Assembly (NCBI GenBank): GCA_902794395.1
Contig: CADBHB010000017.1
Location: 1 to 35,521 of the forward strand
Direction of reading: 5' to 3'
From: an uncultured Ruminococcus sp.
GTDB lineage: Bacteria > Bacillota > Clostridia > Oscillospirales > Acutalibacteraceae
DNA: 35,521 nucleotides
Part shown: positions 1-6,851 of the stretch, one piece after another
Layout of the letters: every line of letters starts with the position of its first letter
How positions within the stretch are numbered: position 1 is the stretch's first letter
Translations under genes and position numbers: made by a program
Notes under the pieces: model-generated
The model's input: only the letters and a program-made list of their open reading frames with translations
Database searches by the model: none
Told to the model about the DNA's origin: nothing

Positions 1-7
1 TGCCGTT

Positions 8-157
8 ATGAGAGTTAAAATCACATTGGCCTGCACAGAATGCAAACAGCGCAACTACAACACAATGAAGAACAAGAAAAACAGTCCCGACAGACTTCAG
101 ATGAACAAGTACTGCCGTTTCTGTAAGAAACACACTCTTCACAAGGAAACTAAATAA
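8..157 (+). CDS. rpmG: 50S ribosomal protein L33
   Basis: This encodes a 49-residue L33, a small protein of the large ribosomal subunit. The start [17 protein letters not shown] and the two zinc-knuckle pairs C9/C12 and C36/C39 identify the zinc-binding (C+) form. The length matches the family. The ATG lies only seven bases into the window, so its ribosome binding site and any upstream promoter cannot be judged. It sits 11 nt ahead of secE in the classic rpmG-secE-nusG order, so it should be the first visible gene of this operon. Identification is secure; only the exact start is slightly uncertain. Confidence 0.93.
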   Translation: MRVKITLACTECKQRNYNTMKNKKNSPDRLQMNKYCRFCKKHTLHKETK

Positions 158-168
158 GGAGGTACATC

Positions 169-435
169 ATGGCTGACACAAAGGCTGCCGAGAAGAAGGC
201 CCCCAAAAAGCCGTCTTCCAAGAAGAAGAAACCAAATGTCTTTCAGAGAATTTGGAAGTACCTCGTTGCCTGTAAGGGTGAACTGAAGAAAATCACTTGG
301 CCTACAGCAAGGCAGACGACCAAAAACTTCGGCATAGTTATCGCCGTTATCATCATCATGGGTCTGTTCATCTTCGGACTGGACCGCGGTCTGTTCTTCC
401 TGCTGGGTAAGATCATGGGTATTTCTAATACGTAA
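169..435 (+). CDS. secE: preprotein translocase subunit SecE
   Basis: This is an 88-residue SecE, the small essential subunit that clamps SecY in the Sec translocon of the plasma membrane. A Lys-rich cytoplasmic tail (residues 1-25) is followed by the amphipathic segment around VACKGELKKITWPTARQT, which holds the conserved family motif, and one membrane helix at about 53-76. This is the single-helix form usual in Gram-positives. An AAGGAGG sequence stands 7 nt ahead of the ATG. It lies between rpmG and nusG, the standard neighbourhood. Confidence 0.95.
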   Translation: MADTKAAEKKAPKKPSSKKKKPNVFQRIWKYLVACKGELKKITWPTARQTTKNFGIVIAVIIIMGLFIFGLDRGLFFLLGKIMGISNT

Positions 436-477
436 TAGGCGCAATTCTTGTCTAATCTTTGGAAAGGAAGAGAGTTC

Positions 478-1005
478 ATGCCTGATTATGAAGCAAAATG
501 GTATGTCATCCATACCTACTCGGGCTACGAAAACAAGGTGGCTAACGATCTGTTGACCACCGCGGAAAACCGCCAGCTTCAGGATATGATAATCGACGTC
601 AAGGTGCCCACCGAGATCGTAACAGAGACGGTAGGCGAGAAAACCAAGGAAGTCGAGCACAAGATATATCCTGGCTATGTTTTCGTCAAAATGGTCTACA
701 CCGATGAAACCTGGTACGTCGTGCGCAACATCCGCGGCTGCACAGGCTTTGTGGGTCCGGGGTCAAAGCCCGTTCCGCTCACAGAGGCGGAGGTTTACAG
801 AATGGGCGTCGAGCAGCGCGTGGTAAAGGTATCCTACGCGGTAGGCGACTCGGTGCGCATTATCGACGGTCCTCTGGAGGACTTCGTCGGCACTGTCGAT
901 GAGATCGACGCCGACAAAAACTATGTTCGCGTCATCGTTTCGATGTTCGGACGCGAAACACCTGTCGAGCTGGAGCTCGGTCAGGCGGAAGCAATCGAAG
1001 AATAA
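478..1005 (+). CDS. nusG: transcription termination/antitermination factor NusG
   Basis: This encodes a 175-residue NusG, which binds RNA polymerase and modulates pausing, termination and coupling to the ribosome. The NGN domain covers about 1-110 (start AKWYVIHTYSGYENKVA, then YPGYVFVKM), and a KOW domain covers about 118-172 (VGDSVRIIDGPLEDFVGTV). The frame is open up to a TTG at 448, but the ATG at 478 is chosen because GGAAAGGAAG lies just upstream and the protein then begins at the family's usual place. A small hairpin with a T run follows 9 nt after the stop, before rplK. Confidence 0.95.
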   Translation: MPDYEAKWYVIHTYSGYENKVANDLLTTAENRQLQDMIIDVKVPTEIVTETVGEKTKEVEHKIYPGYVFVKMVYTDETWYVVRNIRGCTGFVGPGSKPVPLTEAEVYRMGVEQRVVKVSYAVGDSVRIIDGPLEDFVGTVDEIDADKNYVRVIVSMFGRETPVELELGQAEAIEE

Positions 1006-1013
1006 CGATAATC

Positions 1014-1032
1014 AGCCCCACGGGCTTTTTAT
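1014..1032 (+). terminator. weak terminator-like hairpin between nusG and rplK
   Basis: AGCCC (1014-1018) and GGGCT (1022-1026) can form a five-pair hairpin with a CAC loop, followed at once by a run of T. The stem is short, so it may only attenuate read-through from nusG into rplK. It could also be chance. Confidence 0.35.
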
Positions 1033-1048
1033 TGGGAACCCAAGTTCC

Positions 1049-1071
1049 CTGTGGGAGGAAACCCTACACAG
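1049..1071 (+). promoter_or_regulatory. putative L1-binding mRNA site ahead of rplK
   Basis: CTGTG (1049-1053) pairs with CACAG (1067-1071) around GTGGGAGGAAACCC. The core GUGGGAGG is the same string found in the L1 stalk of 23S rRNA (GGUGGGAGG near E. coli position 2115, from memory). A related element lies ahead of rplA. The inference is that ribosomal protein L1 binds here and represses the L11-L1 mRNA when rRNA is scarce. Confidence 0.55.
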
Positions 1072-1113
1072 TGGCGTTCCGCAATTTACCACGAATTTTG
1101 GAGGTTATAAACA

Positions 1114-1539
1114 ATGGCTCAAAAGGTAGTAGGCTTAATCAAGCTTCAGATCCCTGCCGGTAAAGCTACTCCGGCACCGCCTGTCGGCCCCGCACTCGGT
1201 CAGCACGGCGTAAACATTGTAGCGTTCACAAAGGATTTCAACGAGCGCACAAAGAACGACATCGGTCTTATCATCCCTGTTGTTATCACGGTATATGCCG
1301 ACCGTTCGTTCACTTTCATTACAAAAACTCCGCCTGCGGCTGTTCTGCTGAAGAAGGCTTGCGGCATCGAAAGCGGTTCAGGCGTACCCAACAAGACCAA
1401 GGTCGCCACCATCACCAAGGAGCAGATCACCAAGATCGCCGAGCAGAAAATGCCCGACCTCAACGCGGGCTCTGTTGAAGCTGCGGCTTCCATGATCGCG
1501 GGTACTGCCAGAAGCATGGGTATTACAGTAGTTGACTAA
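1114..1539 (+). CDS. rplK: 50S ribosomal protein L11
   Basis: This encodes a 141-residue L11, which binds the GTPase-associated centre of 23S rRNA. The start [22 protein letters not shown] and the run [21 protein letters not shown] are typical of the N-terminal domain. [12 protein letters not shown] opens the RNA-binding C-terminal domain, which ends [12 protein letters not shown]. The length is that of the family. TTGGAGG precedes the ATG. It lies downstream of nusG and 55 nt ahead of rplA, with a possible L1-binding element on each side. Confidence 0.96.
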   Translation: MAQKVVGLIKLQIPAGKATPAPPVGPALGQHGVNIVAFTKDFNERTKNDIGLIIPVVITVYADRSFTFITKTPPAAVLLKKACGIESGSGVPNKTKVATITKEQITKIAEQKMPDLNAGSVEAAASMIAGTARSMGITVVD

Positions 1540-1546
1540 ATGATCC

Positions 1547-1576
1547 GGGTGGGAGGAGCTTTCCGTTTGACCACCT
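1547..1576 (+). promoter_or_regulatory. putative L1-binding mRNA site ahead of rplA
   Basis: GGTGG (1548-1552) pairs with CCACC (1571-1575) and encloses GAGGAGCTTTCCG. Together this reads GGUGGGAGGAGCUUUCC, very close to the 23S rRNA L1 site, where GGUGGGAGGCUUUGAAG pairs with a downstream CCACC. The rplA ribosome binding site (GGAGG at 1583-1587) starts a few bases later, so L1 bound here could block initiation. The rRNA comparison is from memory and the function is inferred. Confidence 0.6.
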
Positions 1577-1594
1577 AAATATGGAGGAAAACTG

Positions 1595-2290
1595 ATGAAA
1601 CACGGTAAGAAATATGTTGACGCTGCTAAGCTCGTTGACAGAACCAAATTATATGACACAAACGAGGCGCTGGACACTGTTATCAAGACAGCTACCGCCA
1701 AGTTTGACGAGACCGTTGAGCTTCACGTAAAGCTCGGCGTAGACAGCCGTCACGCAGACCAGCAGGTTCGCGGCGCGGTCGTTCTCCCCAACGGTACAGG
1801 TAAAAACGTTCGCGTTCTGGCTATCTGCAAGGGTCCCAACGAGGAGCTTGCCAAGGAAGCCGGCGCTGACTTTGTAGGCGCTGAGGACATGACTCAGAAG
1901 ATCCAGCAGGAAAACTGGATGGACTTCGACGTGCTTATCACCACACCCGACTGCATGGGTCTGGTAGGTCGTCTGGGACGTATCCTCGGTCCCCGCGGCT
2001 TGATGCCTAACCCCAAGGCAGGTACCGTTACTCCCGACATCGCCAAGGCGATCAAGGAAGCCAAGGCAGGTAAGATCGAGTACCGTCTTGACAAAACCAA
2101 CATCATCCACTGCCCCATCGGCAAGGTATCCTTCGGTACCGAGAAGCTCGCCGAAAACCTTGACACCCTTATGGATGCCATCGTAAAGGCTAAGCCCTCC
2201 GCCGCAAAGGGTCAGTATATCCGTTCCGTCGCCGTGACCTCTACCATGGGTCCCAGCGTCAGAATGAACCCCACCAAGTTCGGTGTTTAA
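1595..2290 (+). CDS. rplA: 50S ribosomal protein L1
   Basis: This encodes a 231-residue L1, which binds the mobile stalk of 23S rRNA and commonly represses its own operon. The N-terminal [14 protein letters not shown], the central [20 protein letters not shown] (the family signature) and the end [10 protein letters not shown] are all present, and the length is normal. ATGGAGG precedes the ATG. It is the last gene before the L10 leader. The RNA element immediately upstream resembles the 23S rRNA target of this same protein, which suggests autoregulation. Confidence 0.96.
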   Translation: MKHGKKYVDAAKLVDRTKLYDTNEALDTVIKTATAKFDETVELHVKLGVDSRHADQQVRGAVVLPNGTGKNVRVLAICKGPNEELAKEAGADFVGAEDMTQKIQQENWMDFDVLITTPDCMGLVGRLGRILGPRGLMPNPKAGTVTPDIAKAIKEAKAGKIEYRLDKTNIIHCPIGKVSFGTEKLAENLDTLMDAIVKAKPSAAKGQYIRSVAVTSTMGPSVRMNPTKFGV

Positions 2291-2309
2291 TTCAATTTGA
2301 ATTAAATAT

Positions 2310-2434
2310 AAATGCAGTTCTAAAGACAGTAGGTGCATTGCGTAAAAGGGAAACCTTGCCTGCCGAGGAAAGTGCGATTACGATTTTTGTAGTTTTTACT
2401 GTCCGAGGTATGCGCTTCGGACAGTTTTTCTTTA
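2310..2434 (+). promoter_or_regulatory. L10 leader with attenuator terminator ahead of rplJ
   Basis: The 198-nt gap before rplJ contains the hallmark strings of the Firmicute ribosomal protein L10 leader (AAGACAGTAGGTGC at 2323-2336 and GCCTGCCGAGGAA at 2358-2370), which form the kink-turn site bound by the L10(L12)4 complex. An intrinsic terminator follows: ACTGTCCGA (2398-2406) pairs perfectly with TCGGACAGT (2417-2425), then TTTTC. In Bacillus this arrangement gives autogenous transcription attenuation of rplJL. The same mechanism is inferred here. Confidence 0.88.
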
Positions 2435-2488
2435 AATTGTTAAGTCACCAATGAACTGCGACAGATTATTATTCGGAGGTGAATATTT

Positions 2489-3058
2489 TTGCCGAGCCAG
2501 AGTGTTTTAGAGCAAAAGAAAGCGATCGTTGCAGAGCTTTCCGAAAGACTGAAAAACTCCGTCACAGGTCTGGTGGTATCCTATGAGGGTATCAACACCG
2601 AGGACGACACCAAGCTCAGAAAGGAGCTGCGTGAAAACAACGTGCAGTACACCGTTGTTAAAAACACCCTTCTTTCCCGCGCGTGTGACGAGGTAGGTCT
2701 TGAGGACTTAAAGCCCGTACTTGAGGGCACAACCGCTCTCGCGACCAGCGACAGCGAGTACGCTGCCGCGGCTCGTATCCTTTGCAAGTACGCTAAGGAT
2801 CACGACAACTTCAAGGTAAAGTCCGGTTACCTTGACGGCGCTGTTGTGGATATGGATACCATTACAGCTCTGTCCAAGCTCCCGACCAGAGAAGTACTTC
2901 TCGCCAACGTTCTTGGCGCGTTCCAGGCTCCTATCGCCGCGTTTGCCCGCGTTATGCAGGCTGTTGTGGATGAAGGCGGCTTCGACGCTTGTCTTGCCAA
3001 GAAAGAGGCTGAGGCAGCTCCCGCAGAGGAAGCGGCCGAGGCACCCGCTGCGGAATGA
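2489..3058 (+). CDS. rplJ: 50S ribosomal protein L10
   Basis: This encodes a 189-residue L10, the stalk base that carries the L12 dimers. It opens MPSQSVLEQKKAIVAELSERLK and contains the family stretch GLVVSYEGI and YTVVKNTLL. The C-terminus is the helical L12-binding region ending in an Ala/Glu-rich tail. Translation starts at TTG (2489-2491), supported by CGGAGGTG seven bases upstream and by the expected N-terminus; no in-frame ATG fits. The unusual start codon may help keep expression in step with L12. It is expressed behind the L10 leader and 51 nt ahead of rplL. Confidence 0.94.
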   Translation: MPSQSVLEQKKAIVAELSERLKNSVTGLVVSYEGINTEDDTKLRKELRENNVQYTVVKNTLLSRACDEVGLEDLKPVLEGTTALATSDSEYAAAARILCKYAKDHDNFKVKSGYLDGAVVDMDTITALSKLPTREVLLANVLGAFQAPIAAFARVMQAVVDEGGFDACLAKKEAEAAPAEEAAEAPAAE

Positions 3059-3109
3059 TCCGCGCAATCATTTTAAAATCAACTTATCATTATATTGGAG
3101 GTAAAAACA

Positions 3110-3484
3110 ATGGCATCTGAGAAAATTACTGCTATTATTGAAGAATTAAAAGGCCTCACCGTTCTCGAGCTCTCCGAGCTGGTTCACGCTGTAGAGGACG
3201 AGTTTGGCGTATCCGCTGCTGCTGCTGTTGCAGTTGCAGGTCCCGTAGAGGCTGCTGCCGCTGAGGCTGAGCAGACCGAGTTCGACGTTATCCTGAAGAG
3301 CGCAGGCGGCAACAAGATCGCTGTTATCAAGGCTGTCCGTGAGATTACCGGTCTCGGCCTGAAGGAAGCTAAGGCTCTTGTTGACGGCGTACCCAAGGCT
3401 GTTAAGGAGCAGGTATCCAAGGAGGATGCTGAGGCTGTTAAGGAGAAGCTCGAGGGCGCAGGCGCTGAGGTTGAGCTTAAGTAA
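3110..3484 (+). CDS. rplL: 50S ribosomal protein L7/L12
   Basis: This encodes a 124-residue L12, the multicopy acidic stalk protein that recruits translational GTPases. It has a dimerisation domain (1-35), an Ala-rich hinge (about 36-56) and a C-terminal domain (57-124) containing [19 protein letters not shown] and KEAKALVDG. The frame extends upstream to TTG at 3095, but ATG 3110 follows TTGGAGG at normal spacing and gives the standard N-terminus. A strong terminator follows 25 nt after the stop, so rpoB is not co-transcribed. Confidence 0.96.
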   Translation: MASEKITAIIEELKGLTVLELSELVHAVEDEFGVSAAAAVAVAGPVEAAAAEAEQTEFDVILKSAGGNKIAVIKAVREITGLGLKEAKALVDGVPKAVKEQVSKEDAEAVKEKLEGAGAEVELK

Positions 3485-3509
3485 TTCTAAATCAGAATTA
3501 AAGCCTAAT

Positions 3510-3545
3510 AAAGGACGTGTTCAAATCGAGCACGTCCTTTTTGTT
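3510..3545 (+). terminator. terminator after rplL
   Basis: AAAGGACGTG (3510-3519) pairs with CACGTCCTTT (3531-3540), and the stem is followed by TTTGTTTG. This is a strong intrinsic terminator that closes the ribosomal operon. Confidence 0.92.
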
Positions 3546-3566
3546 TGATTTCGCGGAAAATAGTAG

Positions 3567-4304
3567 TCAGATAATAAACCCACCGTTGACCCCAAGCACC
3601 TGTCCGGTGATGAAGCCCGCCTTGTCGCCGCATAAAAACACCGCGGCTTCGGCGATGTCCTCGGGCGTGCCCAGCCGGTAAAGCGGGGTCTCCTCTCGCA
3701 GAGAGTCAAGCGTTTGGCTGTCAAAGCCCTTCATCATGTCGGTCATAACTACCCCGGGGGCGATGCAATTGACGCGCACGCCGGACAGTCCTACCTCCTT
3801 CGCGAGCGCCTTCGTCATGCCGATAACGCCGGCCTTCACTGCGCTGTAGGGGACCTCGCAGCTCGCGCCCACCTGCCCCCACATGGAGCTGATGTTGAGG
3901 ATGACGCCGCTGTGAGCGGGCAGCATCCACCGCCGCAGTACCTCCTGAGAGCAGAAGAACACGCCGTCCAGGTTCACGCCGGTCATCGCGCGCCAGTCCG
4001 CTTCGGTAACGTCGGTGAACAGCTTTTGCTGCGCAATTCCCGCGTTGTTCACAAGCACGTCAATGCCGCCGAAAATACGCTGCGCCTCGTCAAACATACG
4101 GGAAACCGAGGCTCTGTCCGCTACGTCGGCGTATAACGGCGCCGCTTTCACGCCGTATTCACGGGCGATCTCCTCCGATAACCGAGTTGCTTTTTCTTGT
4201 CCTTTATGGTAATGAACAGCTATTTCACAGCCTTGAACGGCAAAAGCTCGGCAGACGGCGGCGCCTATGCCGCCCGAGCCGCCTGTTACCAAAACACGCT
4301 TCAT
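3567..4304 (-). CDS. SDR family oxidoreductase (FabG-like)
   Basis: This encodes a 245-residue classical short-chain dehydrogenase/reductase. The Rossmann motif TGGSGGIG is at 7-14, NNAG at 86-89, the catalytic Asn at 111, Ser139/140, and the YxxxK pair at Tyr153/Lys157. The C-terminal GFITGQVLGVNGG is typical of FabG. No fatty-acid synthesis genes are nearby, so an acyl-carrier-protein substrate cannot be assumed; a 3-oxoacyl reductase or a sugar/alcohol dehydrogenase are both possible. It ends tail-to-tail with rplL and has its own promoter with an extended -10 (4356-4361). Confidence 0.88.
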   Translation of the reverse strand: MKRVLVTGGSGGIGAAVCRAFAVQGCEIAVHYHKGQEKATRLSEEIAREYGVKAAPLYADVADRASVSRMFDEAQRIFGGIDVLVNNAGIAQQKLFTDVTEADWRAMTGVNLDGVFFCSQEVLRRWMLPAHSGVILNISSMWGQVGASCEVPYSAVKAGVIGMTKALAKEVGLSGVRVNCIAPGVVMTDMMKGFDSQTLDSLREETPLYRLGTPEDIAEAAVFLCGDKAGFITGQVLGVNGGFII

Positions 4305-4355
4305 GGAATCACTCCAAACTGATACTATAGGGTCAATCGCGCAACTTGCACTAAA

Positions 4356-4384
4356 AGTATAGCATAAAAACAGAAAAAAGGAAA
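4356..4384 (-). promoter_or_regulatory. probable promoter of the SDR gene
   Basis: Read on the minus strand, TGC-TATACT (hexamer at 4356-4361) is an extended -10. The -35 (TTTCCT, 17 bp away) is weak. About 50 nt separate it from the ATG. The same ATGCTATA core occurs at the gltX and walJ promoters. Confidence 0.5.
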
Positions 4385-4389
4385 GAGCA

Positions 4390-4423
4390 AGAGGAAAAAA
4401 GAAAACGCTCTTTTCAGAGCGTT
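4390..4423 (-). terminator. terminator of the XRE regulator gene
   Basis: On the minus strand AACGCTCT pairs perfectly with AGAGCGTT (plus-strand 4404-4411 and 4416-4423) with a GAAA loop, followed by TTCTTTTTT. The stem overlaps the stop codon of the regulator gene at 4422-4424. Confidence 0.85.
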
Positions 4424-4760
4424 ACTTTACCAAGTCGACGATCTCATCGATCAGGTCCGCCACACGGCTTTGCTGTTCGGGGTTGAGGTCGCTGAGAGAT
4501 TTCTGGATTTTGTAGGCGGTGTCGGAGATGTTGTCCATGTCACCGTCAATGTCGATCAATTTGTATACGGGAATGCCCAAAGCCCTTGCCAGTCGGTATA
4601 AAGTGTCAATAGTTGGGCACTTTTCACCGCGCTCCAGCTTGCTGATGTAAGCGGGATGGATGCCCGACTCCAGCGCCAAGTGCTCTTGGCTGACGTCCCT
4701 TTGGATTCTGTATTTGCGGATATTTGCCCCGATTAATCTTGACAATTCTAATCTATCCAT
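4422..4760 (-). CDS. XRE-family helix-turn-helix transcriptional regulator
   Basis: This encodes a 112-residue protein with an N-terminal Cro/C1-type helix-turn-helix at about 8-65: IGANIRKYRIQRDVSQEHLA, then SGIHPAYISKLERGEKCPT as the recognition helix. The C-terminal 40 residues are acidic and helical (LNPEQQSRVADLIDEIVDLVK) and may dimerise. The ATG has AGGAACG upstream. Its target is unknown; the AT-rich gap upstream is a natural place for autoregulation. The terminator overlaps its stop codon, so it is monocistronic. The SDR gene downstream has its own promoter. Confidence 0.88.
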   Translation of the reverse strand: MDRLELSRLIGANIRKYRIQRDVSQEHLALESGIHPAYISKLERGEKCPTIDTLYRLARALGIPVYKLIDIDGDMDNISDTAYKIQKSLSDLNPEQQSRVADLIDEIVDLVK

Positions 4761-5073
4761 ACTCGTTCCTGCCTATATAAATTTCTTAAGTTAATATTAA
4801 TGTAAATAGCGTTTTTCTTCAATCAACTATAGTGACGAAATGTAGCCCAAAGGTAAAAGCATATACCGGCTGTCGGATTAAAACGACAAAAATCGATTCT
4901 AAATCTCGAAAAATGAAAAAATTGTTATAAATTGTCTATAAGCGAATTGTTGCGGTTTTAATATTAATTTTGGTTCTTTTGATATTTATACCCTAAAACG
5001 TATAATTATTCATGCACACTCTCGAAAAAACTGACTTATTCCACGAAATCCTATCTTGAACCGCTTATAATAA
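4761..5073. other. AT-rich gap with no gene
   Basis: Between the start of the XRE regulator and the glnS terminator lie about 310 bases that are strikingly AT-rich compared with the neighbouring genes. No open frame of substance, tRNA or known riboswitch is visible. The ten-base palindrome TTAATATTAA occurs at 4791-4800 and again at 4958-4967. The first copy is 30 bp upstream of the regulator ATG and could be an operator, but palindromes are easily found by chance in such sequence. Confidence 0.4.
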
Positions 5074-5115
5074 AACGGCGCAGCCAATCAATGAAAGGCT
5101 GCGCTGTTTTTGTAA
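5074..5115. terminator. bidirectional terminator downstream of glnS
   Basis: AACGGCGCAGCC (5074-5085) pairs with GGCTGCGCTGTT (5097-5108) with one G-U pair. T runs flank it on both strands (TTTTTG on plus, CGTTTTATT on minus). It closes glnS, which ends at 5139 on the minus strand. Confidence 0.85.
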
Positions 5116-5138
5116 TTATGGCAAACTTTTTGTCTATC

Positions 5139-6821
5139 TTATTTTTTCTTAAAACCGTCCTTCAGCGAAACGCTGCGGTTGAAAACGAGGTGATCTGCGG
5201 TACTGTCTTTGTTGTCAACACAAAAATAGCCAATTCTCATAAACTGGAAGCTTTGCGGAGCGGTCGCGGCCTCCAAGCTCTTTTCCACTTTGCAGCCGTT
5301 GAGGACTTCAAGCGAGTGGGGATTGATGTAGTCGAGGAAATTGCGGTCGCCCACGTCGGGGTCGGGCACGGTGAACAGGTTGTCATACAGCCTTACCTCC
5401 GCCTCGGCGCAGTTGTTCACGTCTACCCAGTGTATGGTACCGCGCACCTTTCTGCCGTCGGGGGTGTTGCCGCCGCGTGTCGCGGGGTCATATTCGGCGT
5501 ACACCTCCACTACGTTGCCCTCGTCGTCCTTTTTGCAGCCCGTGCATTTTACGATGTAGGTGGATTTCAGCCTTACCTCGTTGCCGGGGTAGAGGCGCTG
5601 GTATTTCTTTATCGGCTCCTCCATGAAGTCGTCGGCTTCAATCCAGCACTCGCGCGAGAATGTCACGGTACGGGTGCCGTCCTCGGGGCGGTTGGGGTTG
5701 TTTTCGACCTCAAATTCCTCGGTCTGACCCTCGGGATAGTTGGTGATGACCAGCTTTACGGGGTGCAGCACACACATGGCGCGAGCTGCGCTTTCGTTCA
5801 GGTCGTCGCGCAGACAGTGCTCAAGGAAGCTGTATTCTACGATGGAATTAACCTTTGAAACGCCTATCTGGTCGATGAAGGAGCGAATGGACTTTGGCGT
5901 GTAGCCGCGTCTGCGCAGACCGCAGAGGGTGGGCATGCGCGGGTCGTCCCAGCCGTTTACCCAGCCGTCCTCCACAAGCAGTCGCAGCCTTCTTTTGGAC
6001 ATTACGGTGTTGTTGATGCCCAGGCGGGCGAACTCTATCTGGCGGGGCTTGGCGGGAGCCGAGATGTTTTCGATGACCCAGTCATACAGCGGGCGGTGGG
6101 ACTCAAATTCCAGCGAGCAAAGGCTGTGGGTGATGCCCTCCAGCGCGTCCTCTATGGGGTGGGCAAAGTCGTACATCGGGTAGATGCACCAATCGTCGCC
6201 CGTGCGATGGTGGTGCATGCGGTTGATGCGGTAAATGACGGGGTCGCGCATATTGAAGTTGCCCGATGCGAGGTCGATCTTCGCGCGCAGGGTCATGCTG
6301 CCGTCGGCGAATTCGCCGTTTCTCATCCGCGCGAACAGGTCGAGGCTCTCCTCAACGGGTCTGTCGCGGAAGGGACTTTTTGCGGGCGTCTGGGTGTCGC
6401 CGCGGTATTCGCGCATCTGCTCGGGCGTCAGCTCGCAGACGTAGGCGAGTCCCTTCTTTATCAGCTCTACGGCGAAGCCGTACATTTCCTCAAAGTACTG
6501 CGAGGCGTAGAAGAAGCGGTCGCCCCAGTCGAAGCCGAGCCACTTGATGTCCTCCTTGATCGCGTCGACGTATTCCACATCCTCCTTAGTAGGGTTCGTG
6601 TCGTCCATGCGAAGGTTGCAAATGCCGTTGTATTTCTCGGCGGTGGCAAAATTGATGTACACCGCCTTGGCGTGACCTATGTGCAAATAGCCGTTAGGCT
6701 CGGGAGGAAAACGGGTGTGCACGGTTTTGCCCTCGTATTTTCCGCCCTCGGCAATATCCTCCTCGATGAAATCGTGGATAAAATTGCCCTGCATTATTTC
6801 GTTGTTGATAGTGTCTGACAT
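5139..6821 (-). CDS. glnS: glutaminyl-tRNA synthetase
   Basis: This encodes a 560-residue GlnRS, which charges tRNA-Gln directly with glutamine. The class I signature HIGH is at 47-50 within FPPEPNGYLHIGHAKAV, and the KMSKS equivalent VMSKRRL starts at 273. The PEPNG form is that of the GlnRS/eukaryote-like branch, not of GltX. The C-terminal anticodon-binding beta-barrel domains are complete. AAAGGA precedes the ATG. The gene starts 30 nt after gltX and is probably co-transcribed with it. Many Firmicutes lack GlnRS and use GatCAB instead, yet gatCAB is also in this window; see findings. Confidence 0.95.
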   Translation of the reverse strand: MSDTINNEIMQGNFIHDFIEEDIAEGGKYEGKTVHTRFPPEPNGYLHIGHAKAVYINFATAEKYNGICNLRMDDTNPTKEDVEYVDAIKEDIKWLGFDWGDRFFYASQYFEEMYGFAVELIKKGLAYVCELTPEQMREYRGDTQTPAKSPFRDRPVEESLDLFARMRNGEFADGSMTLRAKIDLASGNFNMRDPVIYRINRMHHHRTGDDWCIYPMYDFAHPIEDALEGITHSLCSLEFESHRPLYDWVIENISAPAKPRQIEFARLGINNTVMSKRRLRLLVEDGWVNGWDDPRMPTLCGLRRRGYTPKSIRSFIDQIGVSKVNSIVEYSFLEHCLRDDLNESAARAMCVLHPVKLVITNYPEGQTEEFEVENNPNRPEDGTRTVTFSRECWIEADDFMEEPIKKYQRLYPGNEVRLKSTYIVKCTGCKKDDEGNVVEVYAEYDPATRGGNTPDGRKVRGTIHWVDVNNCAEAEVRLYDNLFTVPDPDVGDRNFLDYINPHSLEVLNGCKVEKSLEAATAPQSFQFMRIGYFCVDNKDSTADHLVFNRSVSLKDGFKKK

Positions 6822-6851
6822 AATGATGTTCCTTTATATTATGATTTTCTT

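Noticed and set aside
2288-2305. AATTCAA/TTGAATT inverted repeat just after rplA as a terminator.
   Set aside because: It has only A-T pairs and no T run, so it is unlikely to stop transcription.
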